From positions 558,001 to 622,000 of the forward strand of contig DASVUX010000011.1 of the NCBI GenBank assembly GCA_036386835.1: DNA of 64,000 nt, read 5' to 3'. Of this stretch, positions 51,656 to 60,879 are shown one piece after another. Below the pieces are notes generated by a model. It ran no database searches and had not been told where the DNA came from. It worked only from the letters and a program-made list of their open reading frames with translations. Each line of letters begins with the position of its first letter. Position 1 is the first letter of the stretch. The DNA is from 2-12-FULL-35-15 sp036386835 (GTDB lineage Bacteria; Bacteroidota; Bacteroidia; 2-12-FULL-35-15). The position numbers were made by a program, and so were the translations under genes.

Positions 51656-52090
51656 ATGAAAAGGATCCTTACATTTATAATGCTTGTTTGCGGATTGTTT
51701 TCCTGTAAAGAGAATAACAGCCAGACAAATGAAACTACCGGTGTACAGCGTGACACCGTAATAAATAATAAGGTTATTTCTTCCGGGAGCACGGATTCCA
51801 TTATCTCGGACGGAGAATACATCCAGTATTATAAGAACGGTGTTACAAAAATGCGGGGCATCATGAAAGACGGGCAGCGGGAAGGAGTATGGAAGAGTTT
51901 TTATGAGAATGGAGCGCCATGGAGTGAAACCGCTTTCACAGCAGGGAAGAAGAACGGTAAAACCATTACGTGGTATGAAAACGAGCGAAAACGCTATGAA
52001 GGCTCTTATAATATGGATAAGGAGAGCGGAATATGGAAATTCTGGGATGAAGAAGGAAAGCTGGTGAACGAAACCAACTATGATAAGTAA
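51656..52090 (+). CDS. Lipoprotein with YwqK/MORN-like repeats
   Basis: A 144-residue lipoprotein with lipidation site Cys17 (LVCGLFSC). The body has MORN-variant repeats of about 22 residues with the pattern DGEYIQYYKNG, REGVWKSFYENG, KNGKTITWYENE and ESGIWKFWDEEGK. Proteins of this kind are often annotated YwqK-like antitoxin, but a toxin partner is not visible here and that name is not supported. ATG start, probably co-transcribed with the polyprenyl synthase. Confidence 0.82.
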   Translation: MKRILTFIMLVCGLFSCKENNSQTNETTGVQRDTVINNKVISSGSTDSIISDGEYIQYYKNGVTKMRGIMKDGQREGVWKSFYENGAPWSETAFTAGKKNGKTITWYENERKRYEGSYNMDKESGIWKFWDEEGKLVNETNYDK

Positions 52091-52157
52091 GGGGGAAAGT
52101 GTATTAAAATCATTGAAAAGTACCAGCCGGGAAATTTTAAGGGGATGTTTTAAATTC

Positions 52158-52165
52158 TATATTTG
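52158..52165 (+). promoter_or_regulatory. -7 promoter element of the cytochrome c/YceI/DUF5777 genes
   Basis: TATATTTG, 15 bases before the ATG at 52181. Confidence 0.5.
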
Positions 52166-52180
52166 TATAAACAGAAGCAC

Positions 52181-52534
52181 ATGAAAAAAACGCTAATACT
52201 TTTATCGGCATTCGGCCTCATCGCCTCATGTACTTTTGATAAAGGTGAGATTCCGGTTAAAGAGGCTGCGGGCGAATGTGATTCCACCGTTTCCTATTCT
52301 ACGCAGATCGCACCCCTCATGACCACCTATTGCAACGGATGCCATATTTCAGGAGGTTCCGGAAATGGTGATTTTACAACCTATGCAGGACTCAAGCAGA
52401 AAGTGGATAATGGTTCTGCTCATAACAGGGTGGTGGTTGTTAAAGACATGCCGGTACCGGGCTCACCTACTCCGAGTGCTGAGGAAAGAAAGCTTATTGA
52501 TTGCTGGATAAAGCAGGGCGCTCCTGATAATTGA
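52181..52534 (+). CDS. Cytochrome c-like lipoprotein
   Basis: A 117-residue lipoprotein (lipobox LIASC, Cys17) with a single heme c site CNGCH (Cys51, Cys54, His55) and a candidate distal Met in VVKDMPVPG. Such small anchored cytochromes carry electrons at the outer face of the inner membrane or at the outer membrane. ATG at 52181 is chosen; an upstream TTG lies inside the promoter. It is followed by a YceI protein and a DUF5777 barrel. Confidence 0.88.
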   Translation: MKKTLILLSAFGLIASCTFDKGEIPVKEAAGECDSTVSYSTQIAPLMTTYCNGCHISGGSGNGDFTTYAGLKQKVDNGSAHNRVVVVKDMPVPGSPTPSAEERKLIDCWIKQGAPDN

Positions 52535-52575
52535 AGGCATAGTAGTTGTTTTACGTCCACAAAAACACAGAAATC

Positions 52576-53121
52576 ATGAAAAAAATAATCTTATCCTTAA
52601 TTGTTTTGTCCTTCAGCGGTGCGGCTTCAGCGCAGATCTTTATCGCAAAGAATTGTGATATCAGCTTCTTTTCCTCTTCACCGCTTGAAGATATTGAAGC
52701 TGTGAATAAAGCCTGCAAACCGATCATAAATACTGCGACCAATGATGTACAGATGAAGATCGCGATAAGTGCTTTTCAATTTGAAAAGCCATTGATGCAG
52801 GAGCATTTCAATGAAAATTATATGGAAACAGAAAAGTTTCCGAATGCGGTCTTCAAAGGGAAGATCAACGAAAAGGTGGACTGGACGAAAGACGGGGAAT
52901 ATAAAGTTACCGTTACGGGGAAACTGCTCATCCATGGAGTGGAGAAGGACCGCACACTTGACGGGCTTGTAAAGGTAAAAGGCCAGGAGATCAATATCAG
53001 CAGTAAATTTAAGATCCATATTGAGGATCATGGTATAAAGGTTCCAAGCCTGTATGTGCAGAATATCGCTGAAGATGTTGAAGTAAAACTGAATGCGAAC
53101 CTAGAACCATATAAAAAGTAA
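52576..53121 (+). CDS. YceI-family periplasmic lipid-binding protein
   Basis: A 181-residue exported lipocalin-like barrel. Signal peptide (KKIILSLIVLSFSGAASAQ). The YceI pattern shows in DISFFSSSPLEDIEAVN, MEHF-type segment EKFPNAVFKGKINEKVD, and LLIHGVEKDRTLDGLV. Some family members bind polyprenoid molecules, and a polyprenyl synthase lies upstream. The ATG at 52576 is used; an earlier frame start at 52546 is not. Next gene starts 7 bases on. Confidence 0.9.
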   Translation: MKKIILSLIVLSFSGAASAQIFIAKNCDISFFSSSPLEDIEAVNKACKPIINTATNDVQMKIAISAFQFEKPLMQEHFNENYMETEKFPNAVFKGKINEKVDWTKDGEYKVTVTGKLLIHGVEKDRTLDGLVKVKGQEINISSKFKIHIEDHGIKVPSLYVQNIAEDVEVKLNANLEPYKK

Positions 53122-53128
53122 CCGGTAT

Positions 53129-54136
53129 ATGATGCAAACCTATAAAAAGACGATACTTTATTTGCTTTTCACATTGGCTCCAGCAGGTGTTTTTGCACAG
53201 GATGACCTTTTAAGTCTTGTAGATTCTGCAGAAACGAAGAAGACACACGAAAAAGTAATAGCAACTTTTAAAACATCGAAAGTGATCAATGCACAGTCCA
53301 CGGAAATGGTAAAAAAGGGGACCATGGATTTCCGGGTTACCCATCGTTTCGGAAACATAGGTGCACCAAGCGGTGGCGGAGGGCACACGCTTTACGGACT
53401 TGATAACTCAACCGACATCCGTATTTCATTTGATTTCGGGATCACCGATAACCTGACTGTAGGAGTAGGAAGAAGCAAAGCGAATGAGCTGCTTGACGGG
53501 ATGGCAAAATACCGTTTCCTCACCCAAACCACCGACAATCATATCCCGCTTTCAGCGGCTTTTTACGGGGATATGAGCTATACGCCTCAAACTTCTGATC
53601 AGTTTTATAACGGGGTGGTAAGGAACGCGGAATTCAAACAGAATGATGTTCACAGGATCTCTTATGTTGCCCAGCTGCTTCTTGCGCATAAATTCGGGTC
53701 GCGTTTATCAATTGAGCTGATCCCTTCCTACCAGCACAGGAATTTTGTACTTGCAAATGTGAATCCTGAAAATGGCAAAGAAGAAACAAATGACCTTTTC
53801 TCGATCGGTGGAGGTTTCCGCTTAAAGATAACAAAACGCGTTTCCCTGATCGCGGATTACTTTTATACCTTCTCGGAATACCGCACAAACAACACCGCAT
53901 CGCCTTTCTATAACCCGCTGGCGGTGGGTATCGAAATTGAAACGGGCGGTCATGTATTCCATCTTAATTTTACCAATGCCTCCGGGATCATAGAAAATTA
54001 TTTTATTCCCAACACCACTGATAACTGGCTGAAAGGCGGGTATAAGTTCGGTTTCAATATTTCAAGGGTATTCAATCTTGGTGGAAAAAAGAAGAAAAAT
54101 GCTGCACATCATGGACCTGATCCGAAAGGACTTTAA
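53129..54136 (+). CDS. DUF5777 family outer-membrane beta-barrel protein
   Basis: A 335-residue exported protein. Signal peptide (LLFTLAPAGVFAQ), then FRVTHRFGNIG, FDFGITDNLTVGVGRSK and strands with alternating aromatics, ending with a basic tail (GGKKKKNAAHHGPDP). This is the DUF5777 family of barrels. In this position it closes the set with a cytochrome and a YceI protein, consistent with an electron-carrier or lipid-related envelope role. Two adjacent ATGs; the first is given. Confidence 0.88.
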   Translation: MMQTYKKTILYLLFTLAPAGVFAQDDLLSLVDSAETKKTHEKVIATFKTSKVINAQSTEMVKKGTMDFRVTHRFGNIGAPSGGGGHTLYGLDNSTDIRISFDFGITDNLTVGVGRSKANELLDGMAKYRFLTQTTDNHIPLSAAFYGDMSYTPQTSDQFYNGVVRNAEFKQNDVHRISYVAQLLLAHKFGSRLSIELIPSYQHRNFVLANVNPENGKEETNDLFSIGGGFRLKITKRVSLIADYFYTFSEYRTNNTASPFYNPLAVGIEIETGGHVFHLNFTNASGIIENYFIPNTTDNWLKGGYKFGFNISRVFNLGGKKKKNAAHHGPDPKGL

Positions 54137-54158
54137 TACCACCCTGTTAATATAAAGC

Positions 54159-54188
54159 AAGGCTGCCCATTTTTGGGCAGCTTTTTTA
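54159..54188 (+). terminator. Rho-independent terminator after DUF5777
   Basis: AAGGCTGCCCA/TGGGCAGCTTTT with a T-rich tail. Confidence 0.88.
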
Positions 54189-54205
54189 TTTGATACCAAA
54201 AAGAG

Positions 54206-54213
54206 TAACTTTG
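54206..54213 (+). promoter_or_regulatory. -7 promoter element of the DUF4271 gene
   Basis: TAACTTTG, 7 bases before the GTG at 54221, so the leader would be very short. Confidence 0.4.
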
Positions 54214-54220
54214 CAGCACC

Positions 54221-54994
54221 GTGCCCGACCTGACCGCTAATATTCCGAAAGATACTTCTGCCCAGGCGGACACATTCCTCAGCCCTTCTCTATTTAACGG
54301 CCACGAGCTTCAGCCGCACCATCCCGGTCCGGTGATCCACCTGACGGGTTATGATTATATAGTAGGGATTGTTTTGTTTGTTTCCTTCTGCACGTTTGTC
54401 TGGCTTTATGCCGCCAACCGTAAGAAGATGGAGCAGCTGGTACGTGGCTTTTACCTTAACCGCTCAGGACAGCAGCTTTCCCGCGATGAATATTCTGTTT
54501 CCAACAGGGTGGGGTTCCTGCTTTCCATTCTCTTCCTGTTTGTAATGTCGCTGTTTGCGGGACAGATAGTGGAGTATTACGGACTTAACGTGCGAATGGG
54601 AAGGACGTATATGTATATATTCCTTGTGGTGGGACTTATTGCCACCTATCTTACAAAATACCTTGTTATCCGCCTTTCGGGGTTCATCTTTAAATTGGGC
54701 AAGGAGGCAATGGATTATTCTTCTGCAATATTCGTATTCATCAATATCCTGGGGCTTTTTATGCTCCCGGTGGTAACATGCCTGGAATTTGTAAGGGAAG
54801 TAAGCCCGGTGGTCTTCATTTATGCAGGGTACTTCCTGGTGCTCAGTTTCCTTTGTATGCGAATACTGAGGGGAATAGTTATAGGCTTCGGGAGCAACCG
54901 TGTTTCTAAATTCTATTTATTTTTATATCTTTGCACCCTTGAAATAGTGCCTATAATTATTCTGGTCAAATTGTTTAAGCTGTATGTTTCTTAA
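54221..54994 (+). CDS. DUF4271 family membrane protein
   Basis: A 257-residue inner-membrane protein with about seven helices and a polar N-terminus containing TGYDYIVGIVLFV. The RGFYLNRSGQQLSRDEYSV loop is typical of DUF4271. GTG start. It precedes hemD as in other Bacteroidota. Function unknown. Confidence 0.88.
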   Translation: MPDLTANIPKDTSAQADTFLSPSLFNGHELQPHHPGPVIHLTGYDYIVGIVLFVSFCTFVWLYAANRKKMEQLVRGFYLNRSGQQLSRDEYSVSNRVGFLLSILFLFVMSLFAGQIVEYYGLNVRMGRTYMYIFLVVGLIATYLTKYLVIRLSGFIFKLGKEAMDYSSAIFVFINILGLFMLPVVTCLEFVREVSPVVFIYAGYFLVLSFLCMRILRGIVIGFGSNRVSKFYLFLYLCTLEIVPIIILVKLFKLYVS

Positions 54995-55046
54995 ACTTTT
55001 CAAATGAGGATAACATTTTGTTTGTTTAACATTAAAACGCACAAAA

Positions 55047-55799
55047 TTGAAAGTAAAAACTTTACTCGTAAGTCAGCCTAAGCCGGAGGGAGATAAGTCC
55101 CCTTATTTTGACCTTGCAAAGAAATGCAATGTCAAGATTGATTTTCGTCCTTTTATACATGTAGAAGGTGTTCCCGCCCAGGATTTCAGAAAGGATAAAG
55201 TTAATATCACTGACCATACTGCAGTGATCATGACCAGCCGGAATGCGGTTGATCATTATTTCAGGATGTGCCAGGAAATGCGCATCACCGTTCCCGAGAC
55301 GATGAAATATTTTTGTGTTTCAGAGTCAACAGCTTATTATCTTCAGAAGTACGTCCTGTACCGGAAACGGAAGATTTTCCATGGAAAGCAAACGCTTGTG
55401 GACCTGATGGAAGTCATTAAAAAGCATAAGCAGGAAAATTTCCTTTTGCCTTGTTCCGATATTGCGAAGGAAGAAATCGCAGACAAGCTTGATGAGCAAA
55501 AGATCAAATATTCAAAAGCGGTAATGTTCCGTACCGTTGCCAGTGACCTTAGCGATCTGGCGAATGTGAATTATGACATCCTTGTGTTTTTCAGCCCGGC
55601 CGGCATCCGTTCATTATTTAAGAACTTCCCTAAATTCAAACAGAATAAAACACGCATTGCGTGTTTCGGGCCAACCACGGCAGAAGCGGTAAAAGAAGCG
55701 GGTTTAAAGCTTGATATACATGCTCCGAATCCCAAAGCGCCTTCAATGACCATGGCACTGGAACAATACATCATTGCTGCCAATAAAGCTGCGAAGTAA
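55047..55799 (+). CDS. hemD: Uroporphyrinogen-III synthase
   Basis: Cyclises hydroxymethylbilane into uroporphyrinogen III in heme synthesis. 250 residues. The pattern is diverse in this family; visible parts are VKTLLVSQPKPEGDKSPYF, VIMTSRNAVDHYF, DILVFFSPAGIRSLF and ACFGPTTAEAVKEAG. TTG start at 55047, no ATG fits. It shares a region with rnpA and yidD and follows DUF4271. Confidence 0.88.
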   Translation: MKVKTLLVSQPKPEGDKSPYFDLAKKCNVKIDFRPFIHVEGVPAQDFRKDKVNITDHTAVIMTSRNAVDHYFRMCQEMRITVPETMKYFCVSESTAYYLQKYVLYRKRKIFHGKQTLVDLMEVIKKHKQENFLLPCSDIAKEEIADKLDEQKIKYSKAVMFRTVASDLSDLANVNYDILVFFSPAGIRSLFKNFPKFKQNKTRIACFGPTTAEAVKEAGLKLDIHAPNPKAPSMTMALEQYIIAANKAAK

Positions 55800-55885
55800 A
55801 CCCCTAATAGACCGTTTGTGTAATTTTGTTCTCACCCATCACAATTTAAAGTGTTTTTCCCTTTATTAATTCTACCTTTATAACA

Positions 55886-56257
55886 ATGCAAACATTTTCA
55901 AAGTCCGGGCGCTTATGCAGCAAAGTGGCCATTGATAAAGTGTTTGAAACAGGCAGGGTTATTGTTGGCCCGTCTTTTAAGTTGATCTGGCTCAGGTCCC
56001 CGGAAGAAGAAGCAGAACCGGTTCAGATCGTAATAACAGTTCCAAAAAGGAATTTTAAGAGAGCGGTTGACAGGAATAAGATCAAGAGGAGGATCCGTGA
56101 GATCTACAGGAAAAATAAAGTGATCCTGTACGGGGGCGTCAATAAGGGAATCTACCTTGTGCTGATGTATACGGGAAAGAATATAATTGAATATAAAGAT
56201 GCAGAAGAAAAAATATTGAAGCTGCTGCATCGTTTAAAGCAAGAAACCGGAGCCTGA
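55886..56257 (+). CDS. rnpA: Ribonuclease P protein component
   Basis: Protein subunit that assists RNase P RNA in tRNA 5' maturation. 123 residues, basic. The core motif is VPKRNFKRAVDRNKIKRRIR (RNR-type), and the N-terminus has LCSKVAIDKVFETGR. Its stop overlaps the start of yidD by one base. ATG start. rpmH is not adjacent, as is usual in this phylum. Confidence 0.95.
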   Translation: MQTFSKSGRLCSKVAIDKVFETGRVIVGPSFKLIWLRSPEEEAEPVQIVITVPKRNFKRAVDRNKIKRRIREIYRKNKVILYGGVNKGIYLVLMYTGKNIIEYKDAEEKILKLLHRLKQETGA

Positions 56258-56496
56258 TGCATTTTTTGAAAGCGATAACTTTACCATTTAGTTATTTGTT
56301 CATTGGGTTAATAAAATTATACCAATACAGTATTTCACCATTATTGGGCCCTGCATGCAGATTTACACCGTCTTGTTCGCAATACGGAGTTGAAGCATTA
56401 AAAAAGCACGGTTTTTTGAAAGGCATATACCTGGCTGTAAAACGGTTTTCATCCTGTCATCCGTGGGGCGGCCATGGTCATGATCCCGTACCATAA
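56257..56496 (+). CDS. yidD: Membrane protein insertion efficiency factor YidD
   Basis: A 79-residue peripheral membrane protein with a hydrophobic N-terminus and the Cys motif CRFTPSCSQYGVEALKKHG, then FSSCHPWGGHGHDPVP. Overlaps rnpA by one base (stop/start), which indicates translational coupling. ATG start. Confidence 0.95.
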   Translation: MHFLKAITLPFSYLFIGLIKLYQYSISPLLGPACRFTPSCSQYGVEALKKHGFLKGIYLAVKRFSSCHPWGGHGHDPVP

Positions 56497-56525
56497 ATAG
56501 TAAATGTTAATTTAAATTATCTGAT

Positions 56526-58262
56526 ATGAAAACATTTATCAAAAAATTCAAGCTTCTTTTCATCACCGGGCTTATTGGTGGCTATGCAGTGCTGTCATAC
56601 AGCTTCGTTGACAATTATTTCGAAGTGTCCAAGAACCTCGATATTTTTGCCACCCTTTTCAGGGAACTGAATATCTATTACGTGGATGAAACAAATCCGG
56701 GCGACCTTATGAAAAAGGGTATTGATGATATGCTCGAATCGCTCGATCCATACACGAATTTTATCCCGGAGTCGGAGATCGAAGATTACCGTTATATGAC
56801 TACCGGGCAGTACGGGGGCGTTGGTGCCCTCATCAGGCAGCAGGGCGATTATGTTGTGATCTCGGAGCCTTACGAAGGATTCCCCGCCCAGAAAGCGGAT
56901 CTAAGGGCTGGTGATAAGATCTTAAAGATCAATGATATTGATGCAAAGGGTAAAAAGACGGATGATATCAGCAAGATCCTGAAAGGTCAGCCGAGTACTT
57001 CAATCAAGATCCTTGTGGAGCGCGAAGGAGAAAAGAAACCAATTGAAAAGGTGGTGAACCGGGAAGAAATAAAGATCAACAGCGTTTCATATTCAGGCAT
57101 GCTGACACCAAACACTGGGTACATAAAGCTTACAGGCTTTACGGAGAATGCTGCGGGTGAAGTAAAGGAAGCATTGTTAACCCTGAAGAAGAACCCAGAG
57201 CTGAAATCAATTGTATTTGACCTGAGGGGAAATCCGGGTGGTTTGCTGAAGGAAGCGATAGATATTGTAAATATTTTTGAGCAGAAAGGAACTGAAATTG
57301 TAAGCACTAAAGGAAAAGTGAAGGATTGGGATAAGGTCCATAAAGCACTTAATAACCCGGTTGACCTTACTATTCCAATAACCGTCCTGGTTGACAGGGG
57401 CTCTGCCTCAGCGGCTGAGATCGTTTCAGGCGCTATACAGGATCTTGACCGCGGAGTTGTGATCGGCCAGCGTTCATACGGGAAGGGCCTTGTTCAGCAA
57501 ACGCGCCCGCTTAGCTATAACGCCCAGCTGAAGGTAACAGTAGCAAAATACTATATCCCAAGTGGCAGATGCATCCAGGCATTGGATTATTCCCACCGCA
57601 GCGAGGATGGAAGCGTTGATAAAGTGCCTGATTCACTGATCTCTGCTTTTAAAACAAAGAACGGGAGAATAGTATATGACGGAGGCGGAGTAACACCGGA
57701 TGTTACACTTGAACCGTTTAAATACAGCAACATTCTTGCAAGCCTGGTTTCCAAGAATCACATTTTTGATTATGCTACAAAATACAGGACTTCACACCCA
57801 ACTATCCCGCCTGCCAAAGAATTCCGGCTAACGGATGCAGAGTATGATGAGTTTGTCGCTTTTCTTAACGGGAAGGAATATGATTATACTACACGGACTG
57901 AAAAATCACTTGAGGAATTGAAAGCAGATGCCAAGGCGGATAAAAATCTTGATGCGATAAGCGCAGACATAGAAGCGTTAAAGACGAAGATCATGCATAA
58001 TAAGAAAGATGACCTCATAAAATACAAGCCCGAGATCAAGCAGTTCATAGAAGAAGAGATAGCTTCACGTTACTATTTCCAGAACGGCCGTCTTGAAGCT
58101 TCAATGAAAGATGACCAGGAATTGAAGGAAGCCCTGGCAATTCTGAATGACAGTGAACGGTATAACAAGATCCTGACTACGATCGTGAAAGCAGAAAAGC
58201 CGTTTTATGATGCAAAAAGGCAGGAAGAGTTAAATAAGAAAGCACCAGCAAATCAGAAGTAA
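56526..58262 (+). CDS. S41 family C-terminal processing protease
   Basis: A 578-residue membrane-anchored or periplasmic serine protease of the CtpA type. N-terminal helix (about residues 10-26), PDZ domain (about 85-170; YGGVGALIRQQGDYVVI, AGDKILKINDID), catalytic domain with VFDLRGNPGGLL, the Ser-Lys dyad Ser295 (in RGSASAAE) and Lys320 (in SYGKGLVQ). The C-terminal 150 residues are charged and coiled-coil-like. ATG start. Cleaves proteins near the C-terminus; substrate not known. Follows yidD by 29 bases. Confidence 0.95.
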   Translation: MKTFIKKFKLLFITGLIGGYAVLSYSFVDNYFEVSKNLDIFATLFRELNIYYVDETNPGDLMKKGIDDMLESLDPYTNFIPESEIEDYRYMTTGQYGGVGALIRQQGDYVVISEPYEGFPAQKADLRAGDKILKINDIDAKGKKTDDISKILKGQPSTSIKILVEREGEKKPIEKVVNREEIKINSVSYSGMLTPNTGYIKLTGFTENAAGEVKEALLTLKKNPELKSIVFDLRGNPGGLLKEAIDIVNIFEQKGTEIVSTKGKVKDWDKVHKALNNPVDLTIPITVLVDRGSASAAEIVSGAIQDLDRGVVIGQRSYGKGLVQQTRPLSYNAQLKVTVAKYYIPSGRCIQALDYSHRSEDGSVDKVPDSLISAFKTKNGRIVYDGGGVTPDVTLEPFKYSNILASLVSKNHIFDYATKYRTSHPTIPPAKEFRLTDAEYDEFVAFLNGKEYDYTTRTEKSLEELKADAKADKNLDAISADIEALKTKIMHNKKDDLIKYKPEIKQFIEEEIASRYYFQNGRLEASMKDDQELKEALAILNDSERYNKILTTIVKAEKPFYDAKRQEELNKKAPANQK

Positions 58263-58268
58263 AAATAA

Positions 58269-58298
58269 AGAAGCACCCGGCAGCACCGGGTGCTTTTA
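58269..58298 (+). terminator. Rho-independent terminator of the S41 protease
   Basis: AAGCACCCGG/CCGGGTGCTT with a short loop and a T-rich tail. Confidence 0.88.
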
Positions 58299-58367
58299 AT
58301 TTCGAAAAACCGGGTTGATAAGCAATTTATTTCCAACATTTGCGTTTCGGAATGTCCGGAAATCAAT

Positions 58368-59933
58368 ATGAAGTCACTGCTACCTCAAAAGTACCATTCA
58401 TATATTTACATTTTTTCCCTCATCATTTTAGTGGTGGGCCTGCCCCTTTCCAAGTTTCTTATAAGTCTCTCGCAGATAATAATGATCTCCAACTGGCTTC
58501 TCGAAGGGGGCCTTAAAGAGAAATTCCGGGTGTTCTTTCGGAACCGGCCTGCTCTTATTTTGAGTTCGCTCTTAGTACTTCATTTTATCGGGCTGATGTA
58601 CACCACAGACTTTTCCTATGCAACCAGGGATATCCGGATCAAGATCCCTTTGTTCATCCTTCCTCTTATTATCTCAACATCCGGAATTGTTACAGAAAAA
58701 GTAAAACACCTCGTGCTTAAATTCCTGGTGGCTGCCGTAGCTGTAAGTACAATCATCAGTACATTGATATTAACGGACGTTATTCACCGCGAGATCTCCG
58801 ATGTCCGCTACGTTTCAATATTCACTTCTCATATCCGGATGGCACTCCTGATCTGCGTGGCAATTTTCTGCTGTGCCTGGTTTTTTAAGCATCCTTTAGA
58901 GAATCGCTGGCGATATATTTATGCTGGGGCTGTTGCATGGTTTCTTTTATTCCTGGTGCTTGTTGAATCGATGACGGGGTTTTCCGCTTTGTTGATAACA
59001 GCCGTTACATTCGGCATCTGCAGGCTCACCAGGGTGAAAAGTCCTCGGATAAAACTGCTAACCCTGGGTATTGGACTGCTGTTGACCGGCTTGGGTGGAT
59101 ATTGCTTTTATTCTGCATATCAAAAATCAGCTGTTGTAGATAATGTGGATGTGTCACGGTTAGATAAATTCACTTCTCTTGGTAATCCTTATAAGCATGA
59201 AAGGATCACTCCTGGCTCCCCTACAGAGAACGGGCATTATGTATGGATATATTACAGCGAAGAAGAGTTGAAGCACTCCTGGAATAAAAGGAGTGATTAT
59301 GATTATAACTGGAAAGATATGCGGGGCAATGTGATCAGGTATACGCTCATGCGGTTCCTTGCTTCGAAAGGCTTGCGGAAGGATGGGGAAGGATTAAGTA
59401 AATTAACGGATGAAGAGATCCGGGCGATAGAGAAGGGGATCGCCAATGTTGATTATATGTCACCGTTGAAAGGGAGGATTTCAGAGATCATATGGGAATT
59501 ACGTGTATATAATAATTCAGGTGAAGTGAACGGGCATTCGATCACTCAGCGTTTCGAGTATTGGAAAGCCGCATGCTCGATCATCTCAAAAAATCCTTTG
59601 ATAGGCGTGGGCACCGGTGATGTCCAGTCTGCTTTTGACCGCCAGTATGAAGAGAGTCGTTCACCGCTGAGCAGGGAGTGGAGATTGCGCTCCCACAACC
59701 AATACCTGACCATAGCAGTGACCTTTGGATTTATCGGCCTGGCCTGGTTCATATTTACCCTGATTTATCCTGCGCTGAAGCTTGGCCGCTTTTCTGATTT
59801 CCTGTACTTGTCCTTTTTTGTTATTGCCGCTGTTTCCTTTCTTACGGAAGACACGCTGGAAACACAGGTCGGAGTCACGTTTTTTGCTTTTCTTAATTCC
59901 TTTCTCCTGTTTACTCCCGGCAGGAAAGAATAA
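58368..59933 (+). CDS. O-antigen ligase-like membrane protein
   Basis: A 521-residue integral membrane protein. ATG at 58368 chosen; an in-frame upstream extension to 58290 overlaps the terminator. About ten helices with a large periplasmic loop (about residues 235-395) that includes WYYS-rich and charged parts. The Wzy-type motif is in the LRSHNQYLTIAVTFGFIGLAW helix region. Likely links or polymerises surface polysaccharide; it precedes two glycosyltransferases. Confidence 0.85.
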   Translation: MKSLLPQKYHSYIYIFSLIILVVGLPLSKFLISLSQIIMISNWLLEGGLKEKFRVFFRNRPALILSSLLVLHFIGLMYTTDFSYATRDIRIKIPLFILPLIISTSGIVTEKVKHLVLKFLVAAVAVSTIISTLILTDVIHREISDVRYVSIFTSHIRMALLICVAIFCCAWFFKHPLENRWRYIYAGAVAWFLLFLVLVESMTGFSALLITAVTFGICRLTRVKSPRIKLLTLGIGLLLTGLGGYCFYSAYQKSAVVDNVDVSRLDKFTSLGNPYKHERITPGSPTENGHYVWIYYSEEELKHSWNKRSDYDYNWKDMRGNVIRYTLMRFLASKGLRKDGEGLSKLTDEEIRAIEKGIANVDYMSPLKGRISEIIWELRVYNNSGEVNGHSITQRFEYWKAACSIISKNPLIGVGTGDVQSAFDRQYEESRSPLSREWRLRSHNQYLTIAVTFGFIGLAWFIFTLIYPALKLGRFSDFLYLSFFVIAAVSFLTEDTLETQVGVTFFAFLNSFLLFTPGRKE

Positions 59934-59954
59934 TCTGCGGTAGGAATAATTACG

Positions 59955-59962
59955 TAAATTTG
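59955..59962 (+). promoter_or_regulatory. -7 promoter element before the GT2 gene at 59983
   Basis: TAAATTTG, 20 bases before the ATG. Confidence 0.45.
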
Positions 59963-59982
59963 CTACTCTTCCAACTCAAGCC

Positions 59983-60879
59983 ATGATCGTAAGCGCAGAT
60001 ATAAAAGCCTTTAAAAGAAGCAGTACCCGGGATGCGAAATTCTCGATATTAATTCCTACCTGGAATAACCTGGAGTATCTTCAGCTTTGCGTTAACAGTA
60101 TCCGGAAGAACTCTTCTTTCCCGCACCAGATCATCCTTCATGTCAACGAAGGCGTAGATGGCACCCTCGAATGGGTAAAACAGCAAACAGATATTGATTA
60201 TTCATACAGCAAAAAGAATATTGGGATCTGTTATGCTTTGAATAACTGCCGTCAGCTTGTAGCAACGGATTATGTAATGTACATGAATGATGATATGTAC
60301 GTGTGCCCCGGCTGGGATGCTGCATTGCTGGATGAAATAAAAAGCATCGGCCATAATTATTTTTTTATTTCAGCTACCTGTATAGAGCCTGATTCCGGGA
60401 ACAATTGCATGATCTCAAAAAATTACGGCAAGGACATAGAAAGCTTTAATGAAGCCGGATTACTTGCTGATTTTGCCTCACTGGAAATGCACGACTGGCA
60501 GGGAGCTACCTGGCCCCCAAATGTCGTTCACCGTGATCTCTGGGATCTTGCCGGGGGCTACAGCATCGAATTCTCTCCCGGGATGTATTCCGATCCTGAT
60601 TTTTCAATGAAGCTATGGAGTATTGGGGTGCGGTATTATAAAGGATTGAGTCAAAGCCGCGTTTATCATTTCGGTTCCAAATCTGTGAGCCGGATAAAAA
60701 AGAATGCGGGGTATTACCGTTTTATAGGAAAATGGGGGATTACCACAAGTACACTTACCAGCCATTATATAAAAACAGGAATGAAGTTCCAGGGCGTGCT
60801 TCCCGATGTTACACTTCCTTCATCTGTAAAAGCAAAAAATTTTATAAAGAAGATGAAGGCTTTGCTTTCAGGAAATTAA
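59983..60879 (+). CDS. Family 2 glycosyltransferase
   Basis: A 298-residue cytoplasmic GT-A-fold transferase. The N-terminal FSILIPTWNNLEYLQLCVNSI, the nucleotide-binding MNDDMY (DxD type) and the acceptor region DWQGATWPPNVVHRDLWDLAGG are visible. Acceptor unknown; surface polysaccharide likely. Its end overlaps the opposite gene by 4 bases. Confidence 0.9.
   Translation: MIVSADIKAFKRSSTRDAKFSILIPTWNNLEYLQLCVNSIRKNSSFPHQIILHVNEGVDGTLEWVKQQTDIDYSYSKKNIGICYALNNCRQLVATDYVMYMNDDMYVCPGWDAALLDEIKSIGHNYFFISATCIEPDSGNNCMISKNYGKDIESFNEAGLLADFASLEMHDWQGATWPPNVVHRDLWDLAGGYSIEFSPGMYSDPDFSMKLWSIGVRYYKGLSQSRVYHFGSKSVSRIKKNAGYYRFIGKWGITTSTLTSHYIKTGMKFQGVLPDVTLPSSVKAKNFIKKMKALLSGN

Noticed and set aside
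51656..52090. Toxin-antitoxin interpretation of the YwqK-like lipoprotein
   Set aside because: It is a lipoprotein with MORN-type repeats and no toxin gene is adjacent.
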